A stretch of 64,000 nt of DNA from Arctopsyche grandis (lineage: Eukaryota > Arthropoda > Insecta > Trichoptera > Hydropsychidae): positions 21,967,501 to 22,031,500 of the forward strand of contig NC_135365.1 of the NCBI RefSeq assembly GCF_051622035.1. Direction: 5' to 3'. The notes below the pieces were generated by a model. That model was not told the DNA's origin. It saw nothing but the letters and a program-made list of their open reading frames with translations, and did no database searches. The position numbers and the translations under genes were made by a program. Shown here piece after piece: positions 1-13,362 of the stretch. Each line of letters starts with the position of its first letter. The stretch's first letter is position 1.

Positions 1-3000
1 ACCTAACCCAACCTAACCTAAGCTTCGCCGAAATCAAAGAATTGGACATTGCAAAAATATACACAAAACGTGCTCACTTCACGAAACCTAACCCAACCTA
101 TTCTAACCATCACCGAAATTAATTAATTCGACATTGCAAAAATTTACACAAAACGTGCAAACCTCACTTAACCTAACCCAACTTAACCTAACCATCACTG
201 AAATTAAAGAATTCGACATTGCAAAAATATACACAAATCGTGCTAACTTCACGAAACCTAACCGAACCTAACAAAACCATCACCGAAATCAATGAATTCG
301 ACATTGCAAAAATATACACAAAACGTGCAAACCTCACTAGACCTAACCCAACTCAACCTAACGATCACTGAAATTAAAGAATTCGACATTGCAAAAATTT
401 CCACAAAACGTGTTTACCTCACCAAACCAAACCCAACCTAACCTAAGCATCACCGAAATCAAAGAATTGGACATTGCAAAAATATACACAAAACGTGCTA
501 ACTTCACGAAACCTAACCCAACCTAGCCTAACCATCACCGAAATCAATTAATTCGACATTAAACCTAACCCAACTTAACCTAACCATCACCGAAATTAAA
601 GAATTCGACATTGATAAAATATCCACAAAACGTGCTAACCTCACCAAACCTAACCCAACCTAACCTAACCATCACCGAAATCAAAGAATTTGACAATGCA
701 AAATTATCCACAAAACTTGCTTACCTCACAAAAACTAACCCAAACTAACCTAACCATCAACGAAATCAAAAAATTCAACATTGGCAAAATATCCAAAAAA
801 CGTGCTTACCTCACAAAACCTAACCCAACCTAACCTAAGCATCACCGATATCAAAGAATTTGTCATTGCAAAAATATACACAAAACGTGCTAACTTCACG
901 AAACCTAACCCAACCTTGCCTAACCATCACCGAAATCAAATAATTCGACATTGCAAAAATATACACGAAACGTGCAAACCTCACGAAATCTAACCCAACT
1001 TAACATAATCATTACCGAAATTAAAGAATTCGACATTGCCAAATTATCCACAAAACGTGCTAACCTCACAAAACCTTACCCAACCTAACCTAAGCATCAC
1101 CGAAATCAAGGAATTGGACATTGCAAAAATATACACAAAACGTGCTCACTTCACGAAACCTAACCCAACCTAGCCTAACCATCACCGAAATCAATTAATT
1201 CGACATTGCAAAAATATACACAAAACGTGCAAACCTCACTCAACCTAAGCATCACCGAAATCAAAGAATTGGACATTGCAAAAATATACACAAAACGTGC
1301 TTACTTCACGAAACCTAACCGAACCTAACATAACCATCTTCGAAATCAATGAATTTGACATTGCAAAAATATACACAAAACGTGCTAACTTCACGAAACC
1401 TAACCCAACCTAGCCTAACCATCACAGAAATCAATTAATTTGACATTGTAAAAATATACACAAAACGTGCTTACCTCACCAAACCTAACCCAACCTAACC
1501 TAACCATCACCGAAATTAAAGAATTCGACATTGCCAAAATATCTACAAAACGTGCTAACCTCACCAAACCTAACCCAACCTAACCTAACCATCACCGAAA
1601 TCAAAGAATTTGACAATGCAAAAATATCCACAAAACTTGCTTACCTCACCAAAACTAACCCAACCTAGCAAAACCATTGCCGAAATCAATTAATTCGATA
1701 TAGCAAAAATATACACAAAACGTACTTACCAGACCAAACCTAACCCAACGTAACCTAACCATCACCGAAATCAAAGAATTAGACATTGCAAAAATATACA
1801 CAAAACGTGCTTACTTCACGAAACCTAAAGCAACCTCACCTAACCATCACCGAAATCAAAGAATTTGACAATGCAAAAATGTCCTCAAAACTTGCAAAAA
1901 TATACACAAAACGAGCTAACTTCACGAAACCTAACCCAACCTAGCCTAACCATCACCTTAATCAATTAATTCGACATTGCAAAAATATACACAAAACGTG
2001 CTAACTTCCCGAAATCTAACCGAACCTAGCCTATCCATCACCGAAATCAATGAATTCGACATTGCCAAAATATCCACAAAACGTGCTTACCGCACAAAAC
2101 CTAACCAAACCTAACCTAAGCATCACCGAAATCAAAGAATTGGACAATGCAAAAATATACACAAAACGTGCTAACTTTACGAAACCTTACCCAACTTAAC
2201 CTAACCATCTCCGAAATTAAAGAATTCGACATTGCCAAAATATCCACAAAACGTGCTAACCTCACCAAACCTAACCCAACCTAACCTAACCATCATCGAA
2301 ATCAAAGAATTTGACAATGCAAAAATATCCACAAAACTTGCTTTCCTCACCAAAACTAACCCAAGCTAGCCTAACCTTCACCGAAATCAATGAATTTTAC
2401 ATTGCCAAAATATCCACAAAACGTGCTTACCTCACAAAACCTAACCCAACCCAACGTTAGCATCACCGAAATCAAAGAATTGGACATTGCAAAAATATAC
2501 ACAAAACGTGCTAACTTCACGAAACCTAACCCAACCTAGCCTAACCAACACCGAAATCAATGAATTCGACATTGCAAAAATATACACAAAACGTGCAAAC
2601 CTCACTAAACCTAACCCAACTTAACCTAACCATCATCGACATTAGAGAATTCGACATTGCCAAAATATCCACAAAACGTGCTTACCTCACCAAAACTAGC
2701 CCAACCTAGCCTAACCATAACCGAAATCAATTAATTCGACATTGCAAAAATATACACAAAACGTGCTTACCTCACCAAACCTAACCCAACTTAACCTAAC
2801 CATCACCGAAATCAAAGAATTAGACATTGCAAAAATATACAAAAAACGTGCTTACTTCACAAAACCTAACCCAATCTAACCTAACCAACACCGAAATCAA
2901 ATAATTCCAGATTGTATGACTTTCACAAAACTCGCTTACCTCACCAATCCTAACCCAACCTAACCTAACCATCACCGAAATCAAAGAATTAGACATTGCA

Positions 3001-6000
3001 AAAAAATACACAAAACGTGCTTACTTCACGAAACCTGACCCAACCTAACCTAACCATCACCGAAATCAAAGAATTTGACAATGCAAAAATATCCACAAAA
3101 CTTGCTAACTTCACCAAACATAACCCAAACTAACCTAAACATCACCGAAATTGAAGAATTCGACATTTCAAAAATATCCACAAAACGTGCTTACCTCACC
3201 AAACCTAACCCAACCTAACCTAACCATCACCGAAATCAAAGAATTTGACAATGCAAAAATATACACAAAACGTGCTCACTTCACGAAACCTAACCCAACC
3301 TAGCCTAACCATCACCGAAATCAATTAATTCGACATTAAACCTAACCCAACTTAACCTAACCATCACCGAAATTAAAGAATTCGACATTGATAAAATATC
3401 CACAAAACGTGCTAACCTCACCAAACCTAACCCAACCTAACCTAACCATCACCGAAATCAAAGAATTTGACAATGCAAAATTATCCACAAAACTTGCTTA
3501 CCTCACAAAAACTAACCCAAACTAACCTAACCATCAACGAAATCAAAAAATTCAACATTGGCAAAATATCCAAAAAACGTGCTTACCTCACAAAACCTAA
3601 CCCAACCTAACCTAAGCATCACCGATATCAAAGAATTTGTCATTGCAAAAATATACACAAAACGTGCTAACTTCACGAAACCTAACCCAACCTTGCCTAA
3701 CCATCACCGAAATCAAATAATTCGACATTGCAAAAATATACACGAAACGTGCAAACCTCACGAAATCTAACCCAACTTAACATAATCATTACCGAAATTA
3801 AAGAATTCGACATTGCCAAATTATCCACAAAACGTGCTAACCTCACAAAACCTTACCCAACCTAACCTAAGCATCACCGAAATCAAGGAATTGGACATTG
3901 CAAAAATATACACAAAACGTGCTAACTTCACGAAACCTAACCCAACCTAGCCTAACCATCACCGAAATCAATTAATTCGACATTGCAAAAATATACACAA
4001 AACGTGCAAACCTCACTCAACCTAAGCATCACCGAAATCAAAGAATTGGACATTGCAAAAATATACACAAAACGTGCTTACTTCACGAAACCTAACCGAA
4101 CCTAACATAACCATCTTCGAAATCAATGAATTTGACATTGCAAAAATATACACAAAACGTGCTAACTTCACGAAACCTAACCCAACCTAGCCTAACCATC
4201 ACAGAAATCAATTAATTTGACATTGTAAAAATATACACAAAACGTGCTTACCTCACCAAACCTAACCCAACCTAACCTAACCATCACCGAAATTAAAGAA
4301 TTCGACATTGCCAAAATATCTACAAAACGTGCTAACCTCACCAAACCTAACCCAACCTAACCTAACCATCACCGAAATCAAAGAATTTGACAATGCAAAA
4401 ATATCCACAAAACTTGCTTACCTCACCAAAACTAACCCAACCTAGCAAAACCATTGCCGAAATCAATTAATTCGATATAGCAAAAATATACACAAAACGT
4501 ACTTACCAGACCAAACCTAACCCAACGTAACCTAACCATCACCGAAATCAAAGAATTAGACATTGCAAAAATATACACAAAACGTGCTTACTTCACGAAA
4601 CCTAAAGCAACCTCACCTAACCATCACCGAAATCAAAGAATTTGACAATGCAAAAATGTCCTCAAAACTTGCAAAAATATACACAAAACGAGCTTACTTC
4701 ACGAAACCTAACCCAACCTAGCCTAACCATCACCTTAATCAATTAATTCGACATTGCAAAAATATACACAAAACGTGCTAACTTCCCGAAATCTAACCGA
4801 ACCTAGCCTATCCATCACCGAAATCAATGAATTCGACATTGCCAAAATATCCACAAAACGTGCTAACCGCACAAAACCTAACCAAACCTAACCTAAGCAT
4901 CACCGAAATCAAAGAATTGGACAATGCAAAAATATACACAAAACGTGCTAACTTTACGAAACCTTACCCAACTTAACCTAACCATCTCCGAAATTAAAGA
5001 ATTCGACATTGCCAAAATATCCACAAAACGTGCTAACCTCACCAAACCTAACCCAACCTAACCTAACCATCATCGAAATCAAAGAATTTGACAATGCAAA
5101 AATATCCACAAAACTTGCTTTCCTCACCAAAACTAACCCAAGCTAGCCTAACCTTCACCGAAATCAATGAATTTTACATTGCCAAAATATCCACAAAACG
5201 TGCTTACCTCACAAAACCTAACCCAACCCAACGTAAGCATCACCGAAATCAAAGAATTGGACATTGCAAAAATATACACAAAACGTGCTAACTTCACGAA
5301 ACCTAACCCAACCTAGCCTAACCAACACCGAAATCAATGAATTCGACATTGCAAAAATATACACAAAACGTGCAAACCTCACTAAACCTAACCCAACTTA
5401 ACCTAACCATCATCGACATTAGAGAATTCGACATTGCCAAAATATCCACAAAACGTGCTTACCTCACCAAAACTAGCCCAACCTAGCCTAACCATAACCG
5501 AAATCAATTAATTCGACATTGCAAAAATATACACAAAACGTGCTTACCTCACCAAACCAAACCCAACTTAACCTAACCATCACCGAAATCAAAGAATTAG
5601 ACATTGCAAAAATATACAAAAAACGTGCTTACTTCACAAAACCTAACCCAATCTAACCTAACCAACACCGAAATCAAATAATTCCAGATTGTATGACTTT
5701 CACAAAACTCGCTTACCTCACCAATCCTAACCCAACCTAACCTAACCATCACCGAAATCAAAGAATTAGACATTGCAAAAAAATACACAAAACGTGCTTA
5801 CTTCACGAAACCTGACCCAACCTAACCTAACCATCACCGAAATCAAAGAATTTGACAATGCAAAAATATCCACAAAACTTGCTAACTTCACCAAACATAA
5901 CCCAAACTAACCTAAACATCACCGAAATTGAAGAATTCGACATTTCAAAAATATCCACAAAACGTGCTTACCTCACCAAACCTAACCCAACCTAACCTAA

Positions 6001-9000
6001 CCATCACCGAAATCAAAGAATTTGACAATGCAAAAATATACACAAAACGTGCTAACTTCACGAAACCTAACCCAACCTAGCCTAACCATCACCGAAATCA
6101 ATTAATTCGACATTAAACCTAACCCAACTTAACCTAACCATCACCGAAATTAAAGAATTCGACATTGATAAAATATCCACAAAACGTGCTAACCTCACCA
6201 AACCTAACCCAACCTAACCTAACCATCACCGAAATCAAAGAATTTGACAATGCAAAATTATCCACAAAACTTGCTTACCTCACAAAAACTAACCCAAACT
6301 AACCTAACCATCAACGAAATCAAAAAATTCAACATTGGCAAAATATCCAAAAAACGTGCTTACCTCACAAAACCTAACCCAACCTAACCTAAGCATCACC
6401 GATATCAAAGAATTTGTCATTGCAAAAATATACACAAAACGTGCTAACTTCACGAAACCTAACCCAACCTTGCCTAACCATCACCGAAATCAAATAATTC
6501 GACATTGCAAAAATATACACGAAACGTGCAAACCTCACGAAATCTAACCCAACTTAACATAATCATTACCGAAATTAAAGAATTCGACATTGCCAAATTA
6601 TCCACAAAACGTGCTAACCTCACAAAACCTTACCCAACCTAACCTAAGCATCACCGAAATCAAGGAATTGGACATTGCAAAAATATACACAAAACGTGCT
6701 AACTTCACGAAACCTAACCCAACCTAGCCTAACCATCACCGAAATCAATTAATTCGACATTGCAAAAATATACACAAAACGTGCAAACCTCACTCAACCT
6801 AAGCATCACCGAAATCAAAGAATTGGACATTGCAAAAATATACACAAAACGTGCTTACTTCACGAAACCTAACCGAACCTAACATAACCATCTTCGAAAT
6901 CAATGAATTTGACATTGCAAAAATATACACAAAACGTGCTAACTTCACGAAACCTAACCCAACCTAGCCTAACCATCACAGAAATCAATTAATTTGACAT
7001 TGTAAAAATATACACAAAACGTGCTTACCTCACCAAACCTAACCCAACCTAACCTAACCATCACCGAAATTAAAGAATTCGACATTGCCAAAATATCTAC
7101 AAAACGTGCTAACCTCACCAAACCTAACCCAACCTAACCTAACCATCACCGAAATCAAAGAATTTGACAATGCAAAAATATCCACAAAACTTGCTTACCT
7201 CACCAAAACTAACCCAACCTAGCAAAACCATTGCCGAAATCAATTAATTCGATATAGCAAAAATATACACAAAACGTACTTACCAGACCAAACCTAACCC
7301 AACGTAACCTAACCATCACCGAAATCAAAGAATTAGACATTGCAAAAATATACACAAAACGTGCTTACTTCACGAAACCTAAAGCAACCTCACCTAACCA
7401 TCACCGAAATCAAAGAATTTGACAATGCAAAAATGTCCTCAAAACTTGCAAAAATATACACAAAACGAGCTAACTTCACGAAACCTAACCCAACCTAGCC
7501 TAACCATCACCTTAATCAATTAATTCGACATTGCAAAAATATACACAAAACGTGCTAACTTCCCGAAATCTAACCGAACCTAGCCTATCCATCACCGAAA
7601 TCAATGAATTCGACATTGCCAAAATATCCACAAAACGTGCTAACCGCACAAAACCTAACCAAACCTAACCTAAGCATCACCGAAATCAAAGAATTGGACA
7701 ATGCAAAAATATACACAAAACGTGCTAACTTTACGAAACCTTACCCAACTTAACCTAACCATCTCCGAAATTAAAGAATTCGACATTGCCAAAATATCCA
7801 CAAAACGTGCTAACCTCACCAAACCTAACCCAACCTAACCTAACCATCATCGAAATCAAAGAATTTGACAATGCAAAAATATCCACAAAACTTGCTTTCC
7901 TCACCAAAACTAACCCAAGCTAGCCTAACCTTCACCGAAATCAATGAATTTTACATTGCCAAAATATCCACAAAACGTGCTTACCTCACAAAACCTAACC
8001 CAACCCAACGTAAGCATCACCGAAATCAAAGAATTGGACATTGCAAAAATATACACAAAACGTGCTAACTTCACGAAACCTAACCCAACCTAGCCTAACC
8101 AACACCGAAATCAATGAATTCGACATTGCAAAAATATACACAAAACGTGCAAACCTCACTAAACCTAACCCAACTTAACCTAACCATCATCGACATTAGA
8201 GAATTCGACATTGCCAAAATATCCACAAAACGTGCTTACCTCACCAAAACTAGCCCAACCTAGCCTAACCATAACCGAAATCAATTAATTCGACATTGCA
8301 AAAATATACACAAAACGTGCTTACCTCACCAAACCTAACCCAACTTAACCTAACCATCACCGAAATCAAAGAATTAGACATTGCAAAAATATACAAAAAA
8401 CGTGCTTACTTCACAAAACCTAACCCAATCTAACCTAACCAACACCGAAATCAAATAATTCCAGATTGTATGACTTTCACAAAACTCGCTTACCTCACCA
8501 ATCCTAACCCAACCTAACCTAACCATCACCGAAATCAAAGAATTAGACATTGCAAAAAAATACACAAAACGTGCTTACTTCACGAAACCTGACCCAACCT
8601 AACCTAACCATCACCGAAATCAAAGAATTTGACAATGCAAAAATATCCACAAAACTTGCTAACTTCACCAAACATAACCCAAACTAACCTAAACATCACC
8701 GAAATTGAAGAATTCGACATTTCAAAAATATCCACAAAACGTGCTTACCTCACCAAACCTAACCCAACCTAACCTAACCATCACCGAAATCAAAGAATTT
8801 GACAATGCAAAAATATCCACAAAATGTGCTTACCTCACCAAACCTAACTTAGACATTGCAAAAATAGAAAACCTAGAATTAGACATTGCAAAAATATACC
8901 CAAAACGTGCTAACTTTACGAAACCTAACCCAACCTAACCTTACCATCACCGAAATCAAAGAATTAGACATTGCAAAAATATACAAAAAACGTGCTTACC

Positions 9001-9023
9001 TCACCAAACCTAACCCAACCTTA
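1..9023. repeat. Satellite array of about 85-bp units with telomere-like CCTAA words
   Basis: The stretch is built of diverged units of about 83-90 bp. Each has a CCTAACCCAACCTAACC-type segment, then CATCACCGAAATCAAAGAATT, then GACATTGCAAAAATAT and a CACAAAACGTGCT segment. The CCTAA words are the complement of the common insect telomere repeat TTAGG but are degenerate, so this is not a functional telomere tract. Short open frames of 60-77 codons occur only because units lack stops in some frames, and they repeat with the satellite period, so none is called a gene. The array continues past the left edge. Confidence 0.95.
486..8816. repeat. Higher-order repeat: three tandem copies of a 2777-bp unit
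   Basis: Copies lie at 486-3262, 3263-6039 and 6040-8816. Landmarks recur exactly 2777 bp apart: the same 70-codon open frame at 781, 3558 and 6335, and the same reverse 63-codon frame at 2820, 5597 and 8374. By eye the copies differ only at scattered single bases, for example near 1147 against 3924 and near 2455 against 5232, while the roughly 32 basic units within one copy differ much more. This is the signature of a recent amplification of a multi-unit block. Confidence 0.95.
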
Positions 9024-9318
9024 CCTTACCCAGCAGCGATTATTTTATTAGTTACCCAAAAGTTACATACATAAGAAATTAACGTAGCATTCATAGGTCC
9101 GTAGTATCTCATTAATCATTAAATTCATAATATTTTCTAAATTCACACTATTCCTTAGTTTCGAGGGGCTACTGTCCCCCTATGGCCCCTCCAAATTACG
9201 TCCCTGAAAAAAATGCATAATATTTTCAATTAATGTTAATCGAAAATCGGGATTTTGGGGAGGGGGCCCCTATCCTATATATCTATTTACATGGATGTGT
9301 CTAAATTAGGAATAGATT
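9024..9318. repeat. Non-satellite module, copy 1
   Basis: This 295-bp segment starts at CCTTACCCAGCAGCG and ends at GGAATAGATT. It has no CCTAA satellite units and carries poly-G/C runs such as GGGGAGGGGGCCCC. It recurs without length change at 10181-10475. No coding potential is seen. It may be a fragment of a mobile element embedded in the satellite. Confidence 0.85.
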
Positions 9319-10180
9319 CACCAATCAATAGATTAACCATCACCGAAATCAAAGAATTTGACAATTCAAAAATATCCACAAAACGTGCTAACCTCACAAA
9401 ACCTAACCCAATCTAACCTAACCAACACCGAAATCAAATAATTCCAGATTGTATGACTTTCCCAAAACTCGCTTACCTTACCAAACTTTACCCAACCTAA
9501 GCTAATGATCACCGAAATAAAAGAATTCGACATTGCCAAAATATCCACAAAACTTGCTAACCTCACAAAACCTAAACCAACCTAACCTAACCCTAACCGA
9601 AATCAATGAATTCGACATTGCAAAAATATACACAAAATGTGCTAACCTCACCAAACCTAACCTTTTCTAGCCTAACCATCACCGAAATCAAAGAATTTGA
9701 CATTGCAAAAATATCCACAAAACGTGCTAACCTCACCAAACCTAACCCAACCTAACCTAACCATCACCGAAATCAAAGAATTCAACATTGCCAAAATATC
9801 CACAAAATGTGCTAACCTCACTAAAACCTAACCCAACCTAACCTAACCATCACCGAAATCAAAGAATTTGACAATGCAAAAATATCCACAAAACTCGCTT
9901 ACCTTACCAAACCTTACCAACCTAAACTTACCATCACCGAAATAAAAGAATTCGACATTGCAAAAATATCCACAAAACGTGCTAACCTCACCAAACCTAA
10001 CCCAACCTAAACTTACCATCACCGATATCAAAGAATTAGACAATGCAAACATATACACAAAACTTGCTCACCTCACCAAACCTTACCCAAACTAACCTTA
10101 ACATCACCGAAATCGAAGAATTCGACATTGCAAAAATATCCACAAAACGTGCTTACCTCGCCAAACCTAACGCAACCTAA
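9319..10180. repeat. Second satellite block between the two modules
   Basis: About ten units of the same satellite family as the left array lie here, more diverged from each other than the 2777-bp copies are. Together with a flanking module the block forms a 1157-bp period, so block plus module behaves as a larger repeat unit. Confidence 0.88.
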
Positions 10181-10475
10181 CCTTACCCAGCAGCGATTAT
10201 TTTATTAGTTACCCAAAAGTTACATACATAAGAAATAAACGTAGCATTCATAGATTCGTAGTATCTCATTTGTCATTAAATTCATAATATTTTCTAAATT
10301 CACACTATTCCTCAGTTTAGAGGGGCGAGTGCATCCCTATGGCCCCCCCAAATTACGTCCCTGAAAAAAATGCATAATATTTTCAATTAATGTTAATCGA
10401 AAATCGGGATTTTGGGGAGGGGGCCCCTATCCTATATATCTATTTACATGGATGTGTCTAAATTAGGAATAGATT
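10181..10475. repeat. Non-satellite module, copy 2
   Basis: This is the second copy of the 295-bp module, collinear with 9024-9318 over its whole length with a few substitutions (for example CTCAGTTTAGAGG against CTTAGTTTCGAGG). After it the sequence leaves the satellite for ordinary AT-rich DNA. Confidence 0.85.
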
Positions 10476-13362
10476 TTATATTCGGAAACTGTTTAAAATT
10501 GTGTATTTTAATCTTACTATATCATCGAAGTATAATCAAATGTTATTTTGAAAGTATGAAGTAAATTTAAATCGCTGGTTGATGATGAATCGTCCTATCA
10601 AAATTGTTTTAAGCAATTATGTTTATATTTTTCATGAAAATTTGTTTATTCCCATTTTTATTTCAGTAGTTAGTTGTTACATAGGTATTGGTATATACAT
10701 AATATTGACGTTGGAAATGGGCCCGGCAAAAGGGCCCACGCAAATGTTGAAACTTACATTTCGAGCCTAATAAAAAAATTTAACCGATCCTTGGGCTGTT
10801 AAAGCAGGTATTAGTTGTTTGTGTATATCGTAAGAAATTTGTTTTGTTGAAATACCCAAACTTTAAGTCCCAAAGTTGCAATATTCTATAAATAGTTAAA
10901 AAGTTATTTAATTTTACTGAGGGCCCATATTTTCTAACAGATAGTGGGGCCCACATGCCATCGGGCATGTTCGCTTGTATGGCCAGTCCGCCACTGGATA
11001 CATACATACAATTATATGTATATCGTATAAAGTGCATCACATTATTAGAGTGCGATTTCACAAATTTAACGAAAGAATCAGAAAATAATTTTTAATGTTT
11101 ATTTATTATCTTAATTCTCAACTATAATAATATATATTCTATCGCTATTCTGTCTGGGTTTGTATCTGCGATAACACTCGCCTTACTATGTATATTAGTC
11201 GTTTCGATTCGACATACATATGGATTTACGTCACTGCTAAAACACTGCCAACAAAATGTAAAACATAATAACGAAAAAAAAAATTCTATATTTTATTTTT
11301 ATTGTTACAATCAATATACACTCGTCATTACAGATCGCTCCAATGCGACGGGTGTACGATAACGAAATACAGAATACATAAACAATCAGAAATAATAATC
11401 ATAGATACATCTATGGATTATTTTTAGATTTTTGTGTACAATTTTTATACATATAATAAATACAAAATTATAGAGATGTCTATAGAGATATCTATAGATT
11501 TCAGATTACTGTGCATAATTTTTACAAATTATACACACAGATTTGGTGACAACAGGAAATGATCTAATACCAATTTTTCAGGAACCGTTTCAGCAATGAT
11601 CACATAAAATTGGCAAACTCTGATATAGAAACGATCGATTTGGAGAAACCCCCAAACCTAACCAGCAGTTTGATGATTCGAAACTTCGGTCTCAGTGGTG
11701 CTAATTATATACGCTACCATTAAGCCAAACTGCTGGCCAAACTATTTGCTACCAATATTTCCTCTAGGCAAGTCTCTGAGCATTTAGCGCCATCTATTGA
11801 ATATTAATTTAATTAATTATTTTTTCTATCGGTGTTTTATATTGTTTATATGTAGTTAGATAGGTAAGTTTTACAATATTTTTTTTCACTATCAAACAAT
11901 TAAATATAAATATTAAATTAAGTATATTTAAAAGGTATTTGAAAAAAATTCGACACATTTTTTTAAATATAATAACTCCAGTATTAACAATACAACACTA
12001 GTATTATAATAAAATTCTTCAGATAGTTCTCATTCAATGTCGACGTTTTGTAATTACATAAATATAACTGTTGAAAATATAATAAAGAACACACCACATC
12101 GGCCAAATATTTTATTAGTATAATTTATTTACATTAACAACATGCTTATAATATATACGTTAAACAGAAATAAAAATACAACTAAAGCATAAGTATGTAT
12201 TTATGTACATATATTTTTAAAAAATTGTGAACCTTTCTAAATTGATAATGTTCTTTGGTCGTACAAAGGGCAAATATTTATGCGATTTTTATTTCACAAT
12301 CTTTGTTAACAAAATAAAAGTAGGTAAATTATAACATCAATTCAAAACAAATGATATTTTTTAAATCATACATAATTTTATGATTTAAATCAAAGATACA
12401 TATCTCAATGAAAGTTAGGCAGGTCAGATTGTAGACAGAATATATGTATACATTGAGTCCACTGTTTCAATCCTAGACTGAAGACATTTTAAAAATTACC
12501 AGTACTCATTCAGTATCATTAATCCACCTTTAAATTAGTCCTGCCTAACTGTCGAAGCGACGGCCTTCCGAATCCATATATCAGTCAAAATATAACTACT
12601 ATTTGTCATTGAGTAGTTAATAAATGCACTCAATTCAACATAAACCAATATATATTTTACACACTAAAACAACACTGTATGTAAGGTTTACTAAAAATCA
12701 GGACAACAGGGATGGGCCGAGATCGTTGATAGAATAACATCAACAGCTAAAGTAAGCCTCCCAGAGTTTTCAGTTTAGAAAACATTTAATAAATTGAATT
12801 CAAGCCTCAAATACAGCTGAAAATTGTGAATGTACTGCGATTATAGTGCACATTAAAGCAGTCGCAAGTCACGCACAGATAATCGCACGTGAATTTACGA
12901 CACCAAACGTTGTTAATTCGAGTCAGAGCCAATCTTCTTCATCAGAAACAAACATATGACAAGGGCGAAATCCTCCAGCTGATTACATATTACACCTATT
13001 TACGTTGAGGATTATGTTAAGCGACTACTCACAGAATGTATGATCATTTGTAGCAAATCAGCTGTTAAATTTCTGCCCCGTTGTACAATTTTCTCTTGTT
13101 ATGAACAATACAATCAATTTACCATATGTTTTCTTCAATGTAGAGTTGAGCCTGCTAGTGGATATGAACTTTTTAATAGGAATTATGTATAAAGAAAAAT
13201 CTGTACATGTTTTAATTCATACAAATAGTAAACAAGTTTTTAGAAAATATTTAATAATAATTTATAATACTGTTTTCGGAACTTTGTGTTCGAATTTATA
13301 TTCCGTTGAAGTTTTAGGCTTATACATAGTATGTAGGCGATATGGCGAATCCATTGTTATAG
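10476..13362. other. AT-rich interval without a recognised gene; contains one SINE
   Basis: No convincing exon is seen on either strand. The right part is likely to include the 3' untranslated region of the reverse-strand transporter gene, but I could not fix its end. Near 11140-11215 a short motif (CTATCGCTATTCTGT, then TAGTCGTTTCGAT) recurs near 28860-28920, so a small dispersed repeat is present. A possible hAT-type end, reading CAGTGGCGGACTGGCC on the reverse strand, lies near 10981-10996, but I found no partner end. Confidence 0.6.
11560..11790 (-). mobile_element. tRNA-derived SINE, oldest copy
   Basis: Read on the reverse strand, a TGGCTTAATGGTAGCG segment resembles a pol III A box and GTTTCGAATC resembles a B box. 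After them comes a body with CAGAGTTTGCCAATTTTATG and GAAACGGTTCC. The same order of motifs is seen in the copies near 54690 and 63755, which share a closely similar body. This copy is the most diverged of the three. The exact ends are not fixed. Confidence 0.6.

Noticed and set aside
781-9074. Repeated short open frames of 60-77 codons in the satellite, identical at 2777-bp spacing.
   Set aside because: They follow the satellite period exactly, exist on both strands, and translate the repeat itself (TKPNPT, NLTQPNLT). No sign of selection for a protein.
10981-10996. Possible hAT terminus (CAGTGGCGGACTGGCC on the reverse strand).
   Set aside because: No matching partner end or 8-bp flank was found.
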